Positions 1 through 7,611 of a stretch of DNA of 42,345 bases are shown here, in pieces; position 1 is the stretch's first letter; each line of letters starts with the position of its first letter. The DNA lies in the NCBI RefSeq assembly GCF_000513195.1, contig NZ_CBVI010000051.1, positions 1-42,345 of the forward strand, in the 5' to 3' direction. The translations under genes and the position numbers were made by a program. Under the pieces are notes generated by a model that had not been told where the DNA came from, searched no databases, and worked only from the letters and a program-made list of their open reading frames with translations. The DNA comes from Bacteroides timonensis (lineage in GTDB: Bacteria; Bacteroidota; Bacteroidia; Bacteroidales; Bacteroidaceae).

Positions 1-82
1 ATCATTTAACTCATTTCTTTCCGGATATGCATTATATAGGAGTGAACTGAAGAATATAACTTCCTGTGTGACAGTGTACTTG

Positions 83-183
83 GTGTTCCACTAAGATTAG
101 TCGTAGTGGAACACTAGTTCAGTCGTAGTGGGAAGTGGCTTCAGTCGTAGTGGGAAGTATGTTCAGTCCTAATGGGAATATAG
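83..183. repeat. Four 22-bp tandem repeats with an overlapping hairpin
   Basis: Four head-to-tail 22-bp units occupy 96-117, 118-139, 140-161 and 162-183. Units two and three share their first 19 bases, TTCAGTCGTAGTGGGAAGT; units one and four are diverged. The first unit also forms the right arm of a perfect 11-bp inverted repeat (GTGTTCCACTA at 83-93, TAGTGGAACAC at 104-114, 10-base loop). The array ends 7 bases before the sigma factor stop codon, so it lies just downstream of that gene. Neither strand has a T-tract after the hairpin, so it is not a standard terminator. Function unknown. Confidence 0.8.
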
Positions 184-190
184 CTCATTA

Positions 191-748
191 CTAAACCATT
201 ATGCCAGCAATAAGAAGAAGTGAAATAGTTTTCCGTATCTCTTTCAGAGCGAGGCTTAACTGACTTTCCACATTTCTCTTGGTAGTATTCAGTCGTACGG
301 CTATCTCTTCATTGCTTAGGCCCTCGTTACGACTTAGCATGTATATCTTTCTCCGTTGTTCCGGCATTTTTTCTACCGTGTCGTCTATTAGTAATCCGAG
401 TTCTTTGGCTATCAGATCTTCTTCCGAAGTAGAACTACATTCCTGCTGCTGGACATTACTCAGATAAGTATCCTCTACATATTTGTGTTTCAGAAAGTTG
501 ATGGCAGAATTTCTGGCAATTGTATGCAGGTAAGAATCAAATGATTTGGAGATATCGACAGAGTGGCGGTTCATCCAGAGGTTTACAAATAAATCCTCTG
601 TCAGTTCTTCAGCATCCGGACTCGACTTGATGTAGCCCTGTATAAAGGCTTTTGTCTTACCATAATAAGTGATAAAAACCTCCTCGAAGGCCTCATGGCT
701 ATCTTGTCGTAAAGCCTCCAAGGTTTTTATATCAATCTTATTGCTCAT
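191..748 (-). CDS. ECF-type RNA polymerase sigma factor
   Basis: This 185-residue protein has the size and layout of a Bacteroidota extracytoplasmic-function sigma factor. A region-2 segment lies at about residues 18-88 (acidic DAEELTEDLF stretch, then SYLHTIARNSAINFLK), and a region-4 helix-turn-helix at about 120-172 (MPEQRRKIYMLSRNEGLSNEEIA, then RNVESQLSLALKEIRK). Such factors direct polymerase to target promoters, in Bacteroides often those of PULs, and are usually held by a FecR-like anti-sigma factor encoded just downstream. Only 190 bases of downstream sequence are visible, occupied by tandem repeats, so an anti-sigma gene cannot be judged. It lies 149 bp downstream of the esterase gene on the same strand. 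The ECF assignment is firm; the target is unknown. Confidence 0.93.
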   Translation of the reverse strand: MSNKIDIKTLEALRQDSHEAFEEVFITYYGKTKAFIQGYIKSSPDAEELTEDLFVNLWMNRHSVDISKSFDSYLHTIARNSAINFLKHKYVEDTYLSNVQQQECSSTSEEDLIAKELGLLIDDTVEKMPEQRRKIYMLSRNEGLSNEEIAVRLNTTKRNVESQLSLALKEIRKTISLLLIAGIMV

Positions 749-897
749 TTATGGTCCGGTTTTGTTTTTTGACGGGAGCAAAAGAAGTGATTATTTGTTT
801 GATGAAGCTATTCTTTTGGATTAATTAACCTTGTCTATTTTCTTTTCTATTCTCAGTTCTTGATTTCAGACACATCTGCAATGTTTCCGTATCGCTT

Positions 898-2535
898 TTA
901 TTTCAGATACTTCTTCAGCGGGCAGTCCGTAACTTTTAATCCTTCGGCTATACTTTGAGCATTCATTCGCGCCCCCTTCAAAGATGTATGTGTATGATCT
1001 GTATTATAGAAAACAGCTGATTTCTTGGGCCCCATCTTTTGGAGTTTATCTGCGGATATTTTATTCAGATCAATAAAGCAGGCTCCGGTTGCTTCTGCCG
1101 CTTCACGTGTCCATTTACCGTAACTCTCGCTATTGCGTTCTATTTGTCCGTCTTTCCACTTATTGCGGGGCGTGTGGCTTAATACAATCGGGATTGCTCC
1201 TTTTTCTTGTGCATCCCTGATGAACTTGCGGAGATACCAGCCAAAAGTATAGACTACCTGGTATTTTCCGGTCTTTTCCATCAGAAAGACTTTGCTTTCA
1301 TCTCCCGAACCGTGTAATTCGCCACGGGCTTTTCCGATATTGATATCTCCTCCGTCATTATGTCCGAACTGGACGAGCACGAAATCTCCCGGTTTAAGTG
1401 CATTATACACTTTGTCCCAGCGCCCTTCGTCCAAGAAAGTACGGGCACTGCGTCCGGCCATGGCACAATTTTCTACAGATACCTTCTTTGAATTAAATAT
1501 CTCAGTTATTACACTTCCCCATCCCCACATACCGTCTTTATCATCATCTTTATTCTTTACCGTACTGTCACCGATAGTGAATACCACCGGGCATCCTTCT
1601 TTCCGGCTGGAACCGGTAATTGTATCCTGCTCAATCGGTTTCAAATAGTTGGCCAGTTCTAACCTTTCATAGTTTCGGATACCTTCAGTTGCAGATTCTG
1701 CATTCACTTTTGCCCCGAAGGCACTGGTGTGGATGCGGTCTAAGTAGAACATATATTTCACTTTTTCCTTGCCGAATTTCTCAAACTTGGATGCGGTGAT
1801 ATCATTTAGGTCTATAAAAGGTACTCCTTGCTCTTCGGCTATTTGTTTGGCCCACAGGCCGAAAGTTTGGTTGACGCGTGTGATAATTGTACTGTCTTTA
1901 TCTTCCCAAGCATTGCGGGGAGTCAGTGAGAACAGGATAGGGTGGGCACCTTTCGCCTTTACATCCTGCACGAAGCGACGCATATATTCTCCATAGGAAT
2001 ATACAGTTTCCTTCACTCCGGTTTCCTGGATGGTTACATTCAGGCTATCTTTACCGATTCCCGGTATGGAAGCGCGTGCGCGCCCGCTGTCATAAGGGCC
2101 GTTGTCATTATGTCCCAGTTCGATGATCACCCAATCGCCTGCTTTGACCCCTTTTATAACATCCGGCCAGAAACGGTTGTAGAAAGTACGACTACTTGTT
2201 CCTCCCAATGCATGGTTTTCTACGGTAATCCGGTCTGAATCGAAATAATCACCGGCATAATATCCCCAACCCCATTGGCCGTTATTTCCATTTCCCAAGG
2301 TTCCGGTACGCATGGTAGAATTACCCACCAGAAACAGAATGGGGTTATTTCCTTTCCGGCTTGAACCGGCTACAGGTCTTGCTGTACGGGCCTTATTCAA
2401 ACTGTCCAGTGTATTGTCAATCACCTGGTTGACATCCTTCATCGGTGCAGATACCTTATTCTGAGCCTGTGCCGAGAAAACAAAAGCGAATGATATTCCT
2501 AAAATCAGATAGCTGTAAAATGTGTGCTTATTCAT
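898..2535 (-). CDS. Secreted tandem-domain SGNH/CE12 rhamnogalacturonan acetylesterase-like protein
   Basis: A signal peptide (about residues 1-24, ending SAQAQ) is followed by two complete SGNH-hydrolase domains. Domain one has GNST at 71-74, GHND at 141-144 and the DxxH site DRIH at 265-268. Domain two has GDST at 321-324, GHND at 390-393 and DHTH at 512-515. Each domain is preceded by a GSSRK linker, pointing to internal duplication. CE12 enzymes deacetylate pectins such as rhamnogalacturonan I, and some act on xylan. Domain one has Asn where the usual motif has Asp next to the catalytic Ser. The gene is monocistronic-looking, with its own promoter and the sigma factor gene downstream. Family confidence is high; substrate is inferred. 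Confidence 0.9.
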   Translation of the reverse strand: MNKHTFYSYLILGISFAFVFSAQAQNKVSAPMKDVNQVIDNTLDSLNKARTARPVAGSSRKGNNPILFLVGNSTMRTGTLGNGNNGQWGWGYYAGDYFDSDRITVENHALGGTSSRTFYNRFWPDVIKGVKAGDWVIIELGHNDNGPYDSGRARASIPGIGKDSLNVTIQETGVKETVYSYGEYMRRFVQDVKAKGAHPILFSLTPRNAWEDKDSTIITRVNQTFGLWAKQIAEEQGVPFIDLNDITASKFEKFGKEKVKYMFYLDRIHTSAFGAKVNAESATEGIRNYERLELANYLKPIEQDTITGSSRKEGCPVVFTIGDSTVKNKDDDKDGMWGWGSVITEIFNSKKVSVENCAMAGRSARTFLDEGRWDKVYNALKPGDFVLVQFGHNDGGDINIGKARGELHGSGDESKVFLMEKTGKYQVVYTFGWYLRKFIRDAQEKGAIPIVLSHTPRNKWKDGQIERNSESYGKWTREAAEATGACFIDLNKISADKLQKMGPKKSAVFYNTDHTHTSLKGARMNAQSIAEGLKVTDCPLKKYLK

Positions 2536-2564
2536 CTTTCTATAACCTTAATTCTTTGTTTGTG

Positions 2565-2595
2565 CAAAAATAGGTGAAATCTGAGTCTCTGCGAA
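2565..2595 (-). promoter_or_regulatory. Promoter of the CE12-like esterase gene
   Basis: Read on the minus strand, TATTTTTG (2572 down to 2565) matches the Bacteroides -7 consensus TAnnTTTG. TTCG (2595-2592) sits 19 bases upstream as a one-mismatch -33 element. The predicted start is near 2559, giving a leader of about 25 bases before the ATG at 2535. Confidence 0.6.
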
Positions 2596-2702
2596 TGGAA
2601 TATCATTCAGAATTGCTGTCTTTTTGTGCAATTGAGTGGGATTTCCTTAAAATTCAAACATTAAAGCTTTTTACGATGTTATATTAATAAACTTCAATCG
2701 AC

Positions 2703-3053
2703 ATGCTTACTACGTTCTTAAATGCATTAGCCACTATAATTAGTGTGACAAGTCTTCTCATCGTCACTTATGGGGCATTAATTGGGATAATTTCTTTTCT
2801 GGTCAATGAGTTCAAAAGATTCACGGGCAAGTACTCAACTACCAATATCCGGAAGTTACGGGCTACTTTCGGAACTTATTTGCTACTTGGACTTGAATTT
2901 CTTATCGCATCAGATATCTTAAAAACCGTACTGGAACCAACTTTGAATGAACTGGCAATTTTGGGTGGTATAGTCGTTCTGAGAACTATCTTATCCGTCT
3001 TTCTAAATAGAGAAATCAAAGATTTGGAGGCTGAAGGTGAAAAAGAGCAATGA
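2703..3053 (+). CDS. DUF1622-type small integral membrane protein
   Basis: This 116-residue protein has three hydrophobic segments (about residues 5-33, 54-72 and 79-98) and a charged C-terminal tail (EIKDLEAEGEKEQ). The central FKRFTGKYSTTNIRKLRATFGTYLLLGLEFLIASDIL segment, seen here in pieces such as RKLRATFGTYLLLGLEFLI, matches the DUF1622 family as I know it. The family has no established function. It diverges from the esterase gene, sharing about 167 bp of upstream DNA, and looks monocistronic. No convincing Bacteroides promoter was found directly upstream. It is probably a conserved inner-membrane protein unrelated to the glycan loci. Confidence 0.8.
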   Translation: MLTTFLNALATIISVTSLLIVTYGALIGIISFLVNEFKRFTGKYSTTNIRKLRATFGTYLLLGLEFLIASDILKTVLEPTLNELAILGGIVVLRTILSVFLNREIKDLEAEGEKEQ

Positions 3054-3106
3054 TTCTTGGGAAGTAAAAAGCATTATTAGATCCCTTCTTTAACATATTA
3101 TCTGAA

Positions 3107-3127
3107 TTATGTTAATCGTTAACATAA
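3107..3127. promoter_or_regulatory. Perfect 9-bp inverted repeat in non-coding DNA
   Basis: TTATGTTAA (3107-3115) and TTAACATAA (3119-3127) are exact reverse complements around TCG. A further GTTAAC lies at about 3139. No T-tract follows, so a protein-binding operator is more likely than a terminator. It lies about 75 bases upstream of the candidate sRNA promoter and after the DUF1622 gene. The binder is unknown. Confidence 0.45.
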
Positions 3128-3200
3128 CGAATCTGAATAGTTAACAACCTTCTTTATTCTATTAAACCATGTTATAAATGCCCCTGTCTGGACCTGAAAA

Positions 3201-3231
3201 TTTGGAGATATCCTCAAAGTCCGTATCTTTG
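3201..3231 (+). promoter_or_regulatory. Consensus Bacteroides promoter in a gene-free stretch
   Basis: TTTG (3201-3204), a 19-base spacer and TATCTTTG (3224-3231) match the TTTG-N19-TAnnTTTG consensus exactly. Transcription would run rightward from about 3236. There is no rightward gene downstream; the next genes are on the minus strand. The promoter therefore appears to drive a short non-coding transcript ending at the terminator near 3303. Confidence 0.7.
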
Positions 3232-3235
3232 CAAT

Positions 3236-3303
3236 GTGTTTTTCATAGTATTAGATTTAAGGTTAACAAAAGATTGGCTGTCTGGGATAGATAGCCTTTT
3301 TTT
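3236..3303 (+). ncRNA. Candidate small RNA of about 70 nt
   Basis: A perfect promoter ends at 3231 and an intrinsic terminator (stem 3276-3283 / 3289-3296, then T7) ends at 3303. Together they define a transcript of about 68 nt with an unstructured AU-rich 5' half (GTGTTTTTCATAGTATTAG, then TTTAAGGTTAAC) and no convincing ORF. From memory this sequence resembles a non-coding element found in several copies in Bacteroides genomes, but I cannot confirm that here. It would be a trans-acting sRNA or an orphan leader. It lies between the DUF1622 gene and the 3' end of the GH3 gene. Confidence 0.5.
3276..3303 (+). terminator. Intrinsic terminator, possibly bidirectional
   Basis: GGCTGTCT (3276-3283) pairs with AGATAGCC (3289-3296), with one G-U pair and a 5-base loop, followed by seven T. 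It ends the candidate sRNA and any read-through from the DUF1622 gene. On the minus strand the stem is followed by a weaker AATCTTTT, so it may also stop the PUL 1 operon after the GH3 gene. Confidence 0.75.
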
Positions 3304-3356
3304 ATGACCATACTTGAAGGCTCTATTTATCTGAGTTAAACTACTGGTGAGCCAAG

Positions 3357-5702
3357 TTACCAATGCCACAAAAAATCATGAGGTATCTTCTTGGTAGGGC
3401 GTTTGGGCGGGATTTCTTTTAATACTTTGCGGCTTGTACTGTTCATATCCTTAATTGAGAAATTGGGATATAAAACATCATGGACTTTTTCGACAAGAAT
3501 GCTGGAAGGGAGATGAAAAGATACTTTTTGGCGTATATCTTTCACAGAGGCTCCTATTGAAAGTATATACTCCCCTTTATCCGCTATCCAAGATGAAATG
3601 CCACTTTGAAAAGATGCCAGATCTTTTGCCGATAATAAGAAAGAGACAATTTGACTTTCTTGAGGTTTTAGCAATGTAGTCTTTGCAAATGCTTTTAATT
3701 CGTAGAGTGGTTTGTCTATTTCTGTGGTAGGGGCTGAAATGTAGAGTTGTACTATTTCTTTTCCTGTTTTCCTTCCAATGTTTTTGAGAGTTACGCAAAC
3801 TTTTATATTTCCGATGGTATCGGTGTCTAATTGTATATTAGAATATTCGAAGTTGGTATAGGAAAGGCCATAGCCAAATTCATAAGATGTAGGAATATTG
3901 AATGTTTCATAATAGCGATAACCTACATAGATTCCTTCATTATAAAATGAATTTATGGGATCTTTTTGGGGGATACCGGGAAAAAATGAAGAAGAAGGAA
4001 CATCGCTATATGCAATGGGGAAAGATACAGGAAGTTTTCCGGATGGAGTGACTTTACCGCTTAATATATCAACAATGGCATTGCCTCCTTGCTGGCCAGC
4101 TTGCCAGGCCAATAGAATAGCATCAGGATAATCTTTCCAACTTGCAGTCTCAATTACTCCACCAATGTTCAGGATAACGATGACCTTTTTATTTGCTGCA
4201 TGATATGCATCACAGACATTTTTTATCAATTGAGTTTCTATTTCAGATAATGAAAAATAATTTTCGGGATTGCGGTCTTCACCTTCACCTGAAATACGTC
4301 CTATTGTGATTATTGCGATATCGCTCTGTGATACTTCTTTTTGAATGAATTGTTTTGTTATAACCTTTTCTGCACTATTCATTGTGACATATTTATTTTT
4401 CGAATCCGTATGGCGTACTGAATCAAGATAAGTTAAGTACAAGTTTTCTACGGATTGAGATAAGTTGTATTTATTCTTTTTCAGTCCTTCTTTGAGGGAT
4501 ACAGCGTGCTTGTAATTTACTTCGCCACTTCCTGTGCCTCCGGTAATCAGTTCGTAGGATGTTTTACCAAATAAAGCTATGCTTCTTGTCTTCTTTAGAG
4601 GTAAAGTCTCTTGCTCATTTTTTAAAAGGACCATGGCTTCATTTGCAGTATTCCTGGCAATCTGTGTATGTGCTTTCAGATTTGGTGTGGAAGAGAAAAT
4701 ATAGCCATTAAATCGGGGAGTTTTTTTTATAAAAGATAGAATGCGATGGATATTTCTATTTAATATATCTTCATCCAGCGTCTTGTCTTTTAAGGCTGAT
4801 AATAATTCATTGTAATGGTAGTGGGCATATTCAGCTGGAAAGCCTGGATTTATAAGGTCATTGCCTGCCCTCATTTGAGCTACCGCATCATCGCCTGATA
4901 CCCAGTCCGTCATTACTATACCTTGGTAATTCCATTCATTACGTAAAATGGTTGTAAGCAGATCTTTGTTTTCAGAGGTGTAGAAACCGTTTATTCGGTT
5001 ATAGGATGACATAATACTCCATGGAGATGCTTCTTTTACAATGATTTCGAATGCTTTCAAATAGAGTTCGCGGAGGGCTCTTTGGCTAATAACTTCATTT
5101 ATATCTTTTCGATTGGTCTCCTGATTATTGGCTGCAAAATGTTTAACCGTGGCTCCTACTCCATTGGCTTGTATGCCCTTTACCATGGCACTACCTATAT
5201 AACCAGATAAGTACGGATCTTCTGAATAGTATTCAAAGTTACGACCGCACATCGGATTTCTTTGGATATTTACTGCGGGAGCCAATAGGACATCCGAGCC
5301 ATATTCTAGCACTTCGTTTCCGATAGCTAGCCCAACTTCTTTAACCAACTCCGTATTCCATGTTGCCGCCAGAGCTGTGGCAGTAGGAAAGGCTGTACAA
5401 TAGTAGGTGTGGGAGTCACCATCTCTTTGTGGAGGTATACGTAACCCGGCGGGGCCATCATCCAGAATGGCCGGTGTAATACCAAGGCGTTCGCATTGCC
5501 AGGTTGAACCAACTCCCTGTACTTTACGCCAAACATTATTGTTGTTTCCTATGACCATATAAACTTTCTCTTCCGGACTCATAGCTGATATGACTTCATC
5601 AATGCTGTTTGTATGTAACTGCGGAGTGTTGTTTTGCCCCGATGAATGGTTACATAGGAGTGTATAGGTGATAAAAAACATTAAAAGTCTAATATTGCTC
5701 AT
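3357..5702 (-). CDS. Exported GH3 family beta-glycosidase
   Basis: This 781-residue protein has a signal peptide (about 1-22), a GH3 N-terminal barrel, the C-terminal alpha/beta domain and an Fn3-like tail (about 660-735). Landmarks are GRNFE (153-157), KHF (187-189) and VMTDW with the catalytic nucleophile Asp266. The loop GEGEDR (472-477) is the usual place for the acid/base Glu. GH3 enzymes release terminal beta-linked glucose, xylose or related sugars. It is the last gene of the SusC-to-GH3 operon, 9 bp after the FAD oxidoreductase gene, and probably trims oligosaccharides in the periplasm. The family is certain; sugar specificity cannot be read from sequence. Confidence 0.95.
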   Translation of the reverse strand: MSNIRLLMFFITYTLLCNHSSGQNNTPQLHTNSIDEVISAMSPEEKVYMVIGNNNNVWRKVQGVGSTWQCERLGITPAILDDGPAGLRIPPQRDGDSHTYYCTAFPTATALAATWNTELVKEVGLAIGNEVLEYGSDVLLAPAVNIQRNPMCGRNFEYYSEDPYLSGYIGSAMVKGIQANGVGATVKHFAANNQETNRKDINEVISQRALRELYLKAFEIIVKEASPWSIMSSYNRINGFYTSENKDLLTTILRNEWNYQGIVMTDWVSGDDAVAQMRAGNDLINPGFPAEYAHYHYNELLSALKDKTLDEDILNRNIHRILSFIKKTPRFNGYIFSSTPNLKAHTQIARNTANEAMVLLKNEQETLPLKKTRSIALFGKTSYELITGGTGSGEVNYKHAVSLKEGLKKNKYNLSQSVENLYLTYLDSVRHTDSKNKYVTMNSAEKVITKQFIQKEVSQSDIAIITIGRISGEGEDRNPENYFSLSEIETQLIKNVCDAYHAANKKVIVILNIGGVIETASWKDYPDAILLAWQAGQQGGNAIVDILSGKVTPSGKLPVSFPIAYSDVPSSSFFPGIPQKDPINSFYNEGIYVGYRYYETFNIPTSYEFGYGLSYTNFEYSNIQLDTDTIGNIKVCVTLKNIGRKTGKEIVQLYISAPTTEIDKPLYELKAFAKTTLLKPQESQIVSFLLSAKDLASFQSGISSWIADKGEYILSIGASVKDIRQKVSFHLPSSILVEKVHDVLYPNFSIKDMNSTSRKVLKEIPPKRPTKKIPHDFLWHW

Positions 5703-5711
5703 AGATTTTTT

Positions 5712-7604
5712 TTAGTGGGTTTTACTATAATATTTGGGAGGATTGGTGTTGCCTTTAAGCATGTCGTATATATCTTTAAGAACTTCTATACGAAGTGTTT
5801 TCCCTATTTCAGCCTTGAGCTGTATTCCTGATTTCCTTGTCCAAAACTCCAAGGTTTGTTGACTGATTTTTTCATTTAAACAGGCACTCCATTCAGGAAG
5901 ATAGCCTCGTATGCCTAAATATTGAACCATTTGAAAATGTGGATTCTGAGGAGTTAAATCATCGAAATAGATGAGAGTTGCATTATTATCGAGCAATATG
6001 TCCTGTAACAGTTCGATAGATATATTTTTCATCTTACAGTTTGATTCAATAGCTATGGAAGAAGCTACACCTGCTGCTTGTCCTAAAGCCATCCAACATG
6101 GTTCCATCCGGAGTGTGGAGAATCCGATATGTGAGCCGGATACTGCAACCGGTAACAGGAGGTTATCCACTTCTTTGGGAAGTATAACTCCCCAAGGAAC
6201 AGTATAAGGGACTGATGGATAGCTTAAAAAACCATCCAAATGGATTTTGCCGTTTTCTCTCTTTCTCACAGCATGTGAGTCGAGGGCATAATGACTGGCT
6301 GTAATACTATTGGGAAAGATAGGAGGCCGTTTGTCTTCCATAGGTAACGCATCCTTTGCTGTGAAAAAGTAGGAACATTCAAATCGTCTGCCTTCTCGTA
6401 CATAAACTTGTCGTGGAAAGTTTGCATTATCCGTATATTCATCTTTAGCAAATTGCCAGCGTACTACGGCTTTGCGGAATGAAAGTGGTAATGCTTTATC
6501 GTTCTGAGCAAACCATAGTAGGCCTAAAGTATAGTTTTTGAGTCTTTCTGCAAATTTATCTCTCCATTCCCAAGAAGAGGTTGCCCATCCCCAGTTCTCT
6601 TCGGGAAGGTCAGTGGAAATAAATGCCAGATGTTGGTTGTTGGCATCTGTTTTAGAATTAGGGAGAGTAACCATATTCGTTAGTTTCTTAATTCCCCAAA
6701 TATCTCCGGGGATATTCGTAGAGTCTCCTTTGAGAATTCTTTGTTTATTCTCTTCTTGCATTTTTTTTGTTACGGACAGCATTTCTATTCCAGTATGTTT
6801 TCCTAAAAGGACATCTTCCACCAGAGAAAGATATTCTTCTCTATTATAATTTTCCGGCTTATGGAATGGAACTCCATTTTGCGGATTATTCGTTAGGCAT
6901 AAACGATAATTATAAGATTGAACAGCATTGTCACCTTGGAAGCTACTGCCTGATCCTGTCGGACCATCCCAATATTTGTAGATTTTTCCAGCTCCAATTT
7001 CCTGAAATTCATTATAACCTTCTCTTCCAATCCTGAAAGGAATGTTTGCTGCGGCTCCGAGATCTCCTTCATAGGTTGCATCTATGAATATTTTTCCAAA
7101 ATATTCTTCAGTCTCACCGGTTAATCTGTTTTGGATGGTTATTCTTTTTATTTTATTATCGACAATCTTTATATGGGCAGGATCAGAATCAAACTGGCGC
7201 ATTTTTAGTACGGTAATTTTAGAGTCTTGTTCCCGAATCATTTCATTAAAAATTTTGGCAGCTACGGATGGTTCAAAATGATATCCATCGCTGCAATCAA
7301 TTACTTGTCTGGAAATGGGACCAAACGTTTTCGTGTAATGCTCCTTTACTCTGTTGACAAACTCCAGAAATAAGCCGGTTGTGGCTCCACGGGTATTTAT
7401 ATCAGTTGCTCCTAGACCGTTGGCAGGAAGTCCTCCTATGTGTTCTGTACGTTCTAATATGACGGATGTTTTCCCGAGGCGGGCAGCTTGTACAGCTGCC
7501 ATAATACCTCCGGGATTGCCTCCTACTATAACCAAATCATAAGAATTCTGGCATGTAGCGGACAGAGTGGCAAAAAGGAGCATGATTATTAATTTCAGTC
7601 TCAT
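5712..7604 (-). CDS. Exported FAD-dependent oxidoreductase (FAD_oxidored type)
   Basis: This 630-residue protein starts with a hydrophobic export signal (about 1-19), followed at once by a Rossmann FAD-binding motif, VIVGGNPGGIMAAVQAARLG, with GGNPGG at 28-33. The downstream ERTEHIGGLPANGLGATD segment fits the PF12831-like group, which often has a variant third Gly. The IFIDATYEGDLGAAANI stretch and a C-terminal region with GSHIGFSTLRMEPCWMALGQAAGVAS complete the family signature. The substrate is unknown; oxidation or redox modification of a sugar is an inference from its place between GH105 (7-bp gap) and GH3 (9-bp gap). An exported flavoprotein would need FAD supplied outside the cytoplasm or Tat-type export, and no twin-Arg is visible. 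Confidence 0.87.
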   Translation of the reverse strand: MRLKLIIMLLFATLSATCQNSYDLVIVGGNPGGIMAAVQAARLGKTSVILERTEHIGGLPANGLGATDINTRGATTGLFLEFVNRVKEHYTKTFGPISRQVIDCSDGYHFEPSVAAKIFNEMIREQDSKITVLKMRQFDSDPAHIKIVDNKIKRITIQNRLTGETEEYFGKIFIDATYEGDLGAAANIPFRIGREGYNEFQEIGAGKIYKYWDGPTGSGSSFQGDNAVQSYNYRLCLTNNPQNGVPFHKPENYNREEYLSLVEDVLLGKHTGIEMLSVTKKMQEENKQRILKGDSTNIPGDIWGIKKLTNMVTLPNSKTDANNQHLAFISTDLPEENWGWATSSWEWRDKFAERLKNYTLGLLWFAQNDKALPLSFRKAVVRWQFAKDEYTDNANFPRQVYVREGRRFECSYFFTAKDALPMEDKRPPIFPNSITASHYALDSHAVRKRENGKIHLDGFLSYPSVPYTVPWGVILPKEVDNLLLPVAVSGSHIGFSTLRMEPCWMALGQAAGVASSIAIESNCKMKNISIELLQDILLDNNATLIYFDDLTPQNPHFQMVQYLGIRGYLPEWSACLNEKISQQTLEFWTRKSGIQLKAEIGKTLRIEVLKDIYDMLKGNTNPPKYYSKTH

Positions 7605-7611
7605 AATTCTT

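Noticed and set aside
96..183. Possible CRISPR array
   Set aside because: The 22-bp units are directly adjacent with no unique spacers, and no cas genes are visible.
779..786. -7 element for the sigma factor gene (TTCTTTTG on the minus strand)
   Set aside because: It has one mismatch at the conserved A and no -33 partner at normal spacing; too weak to list.
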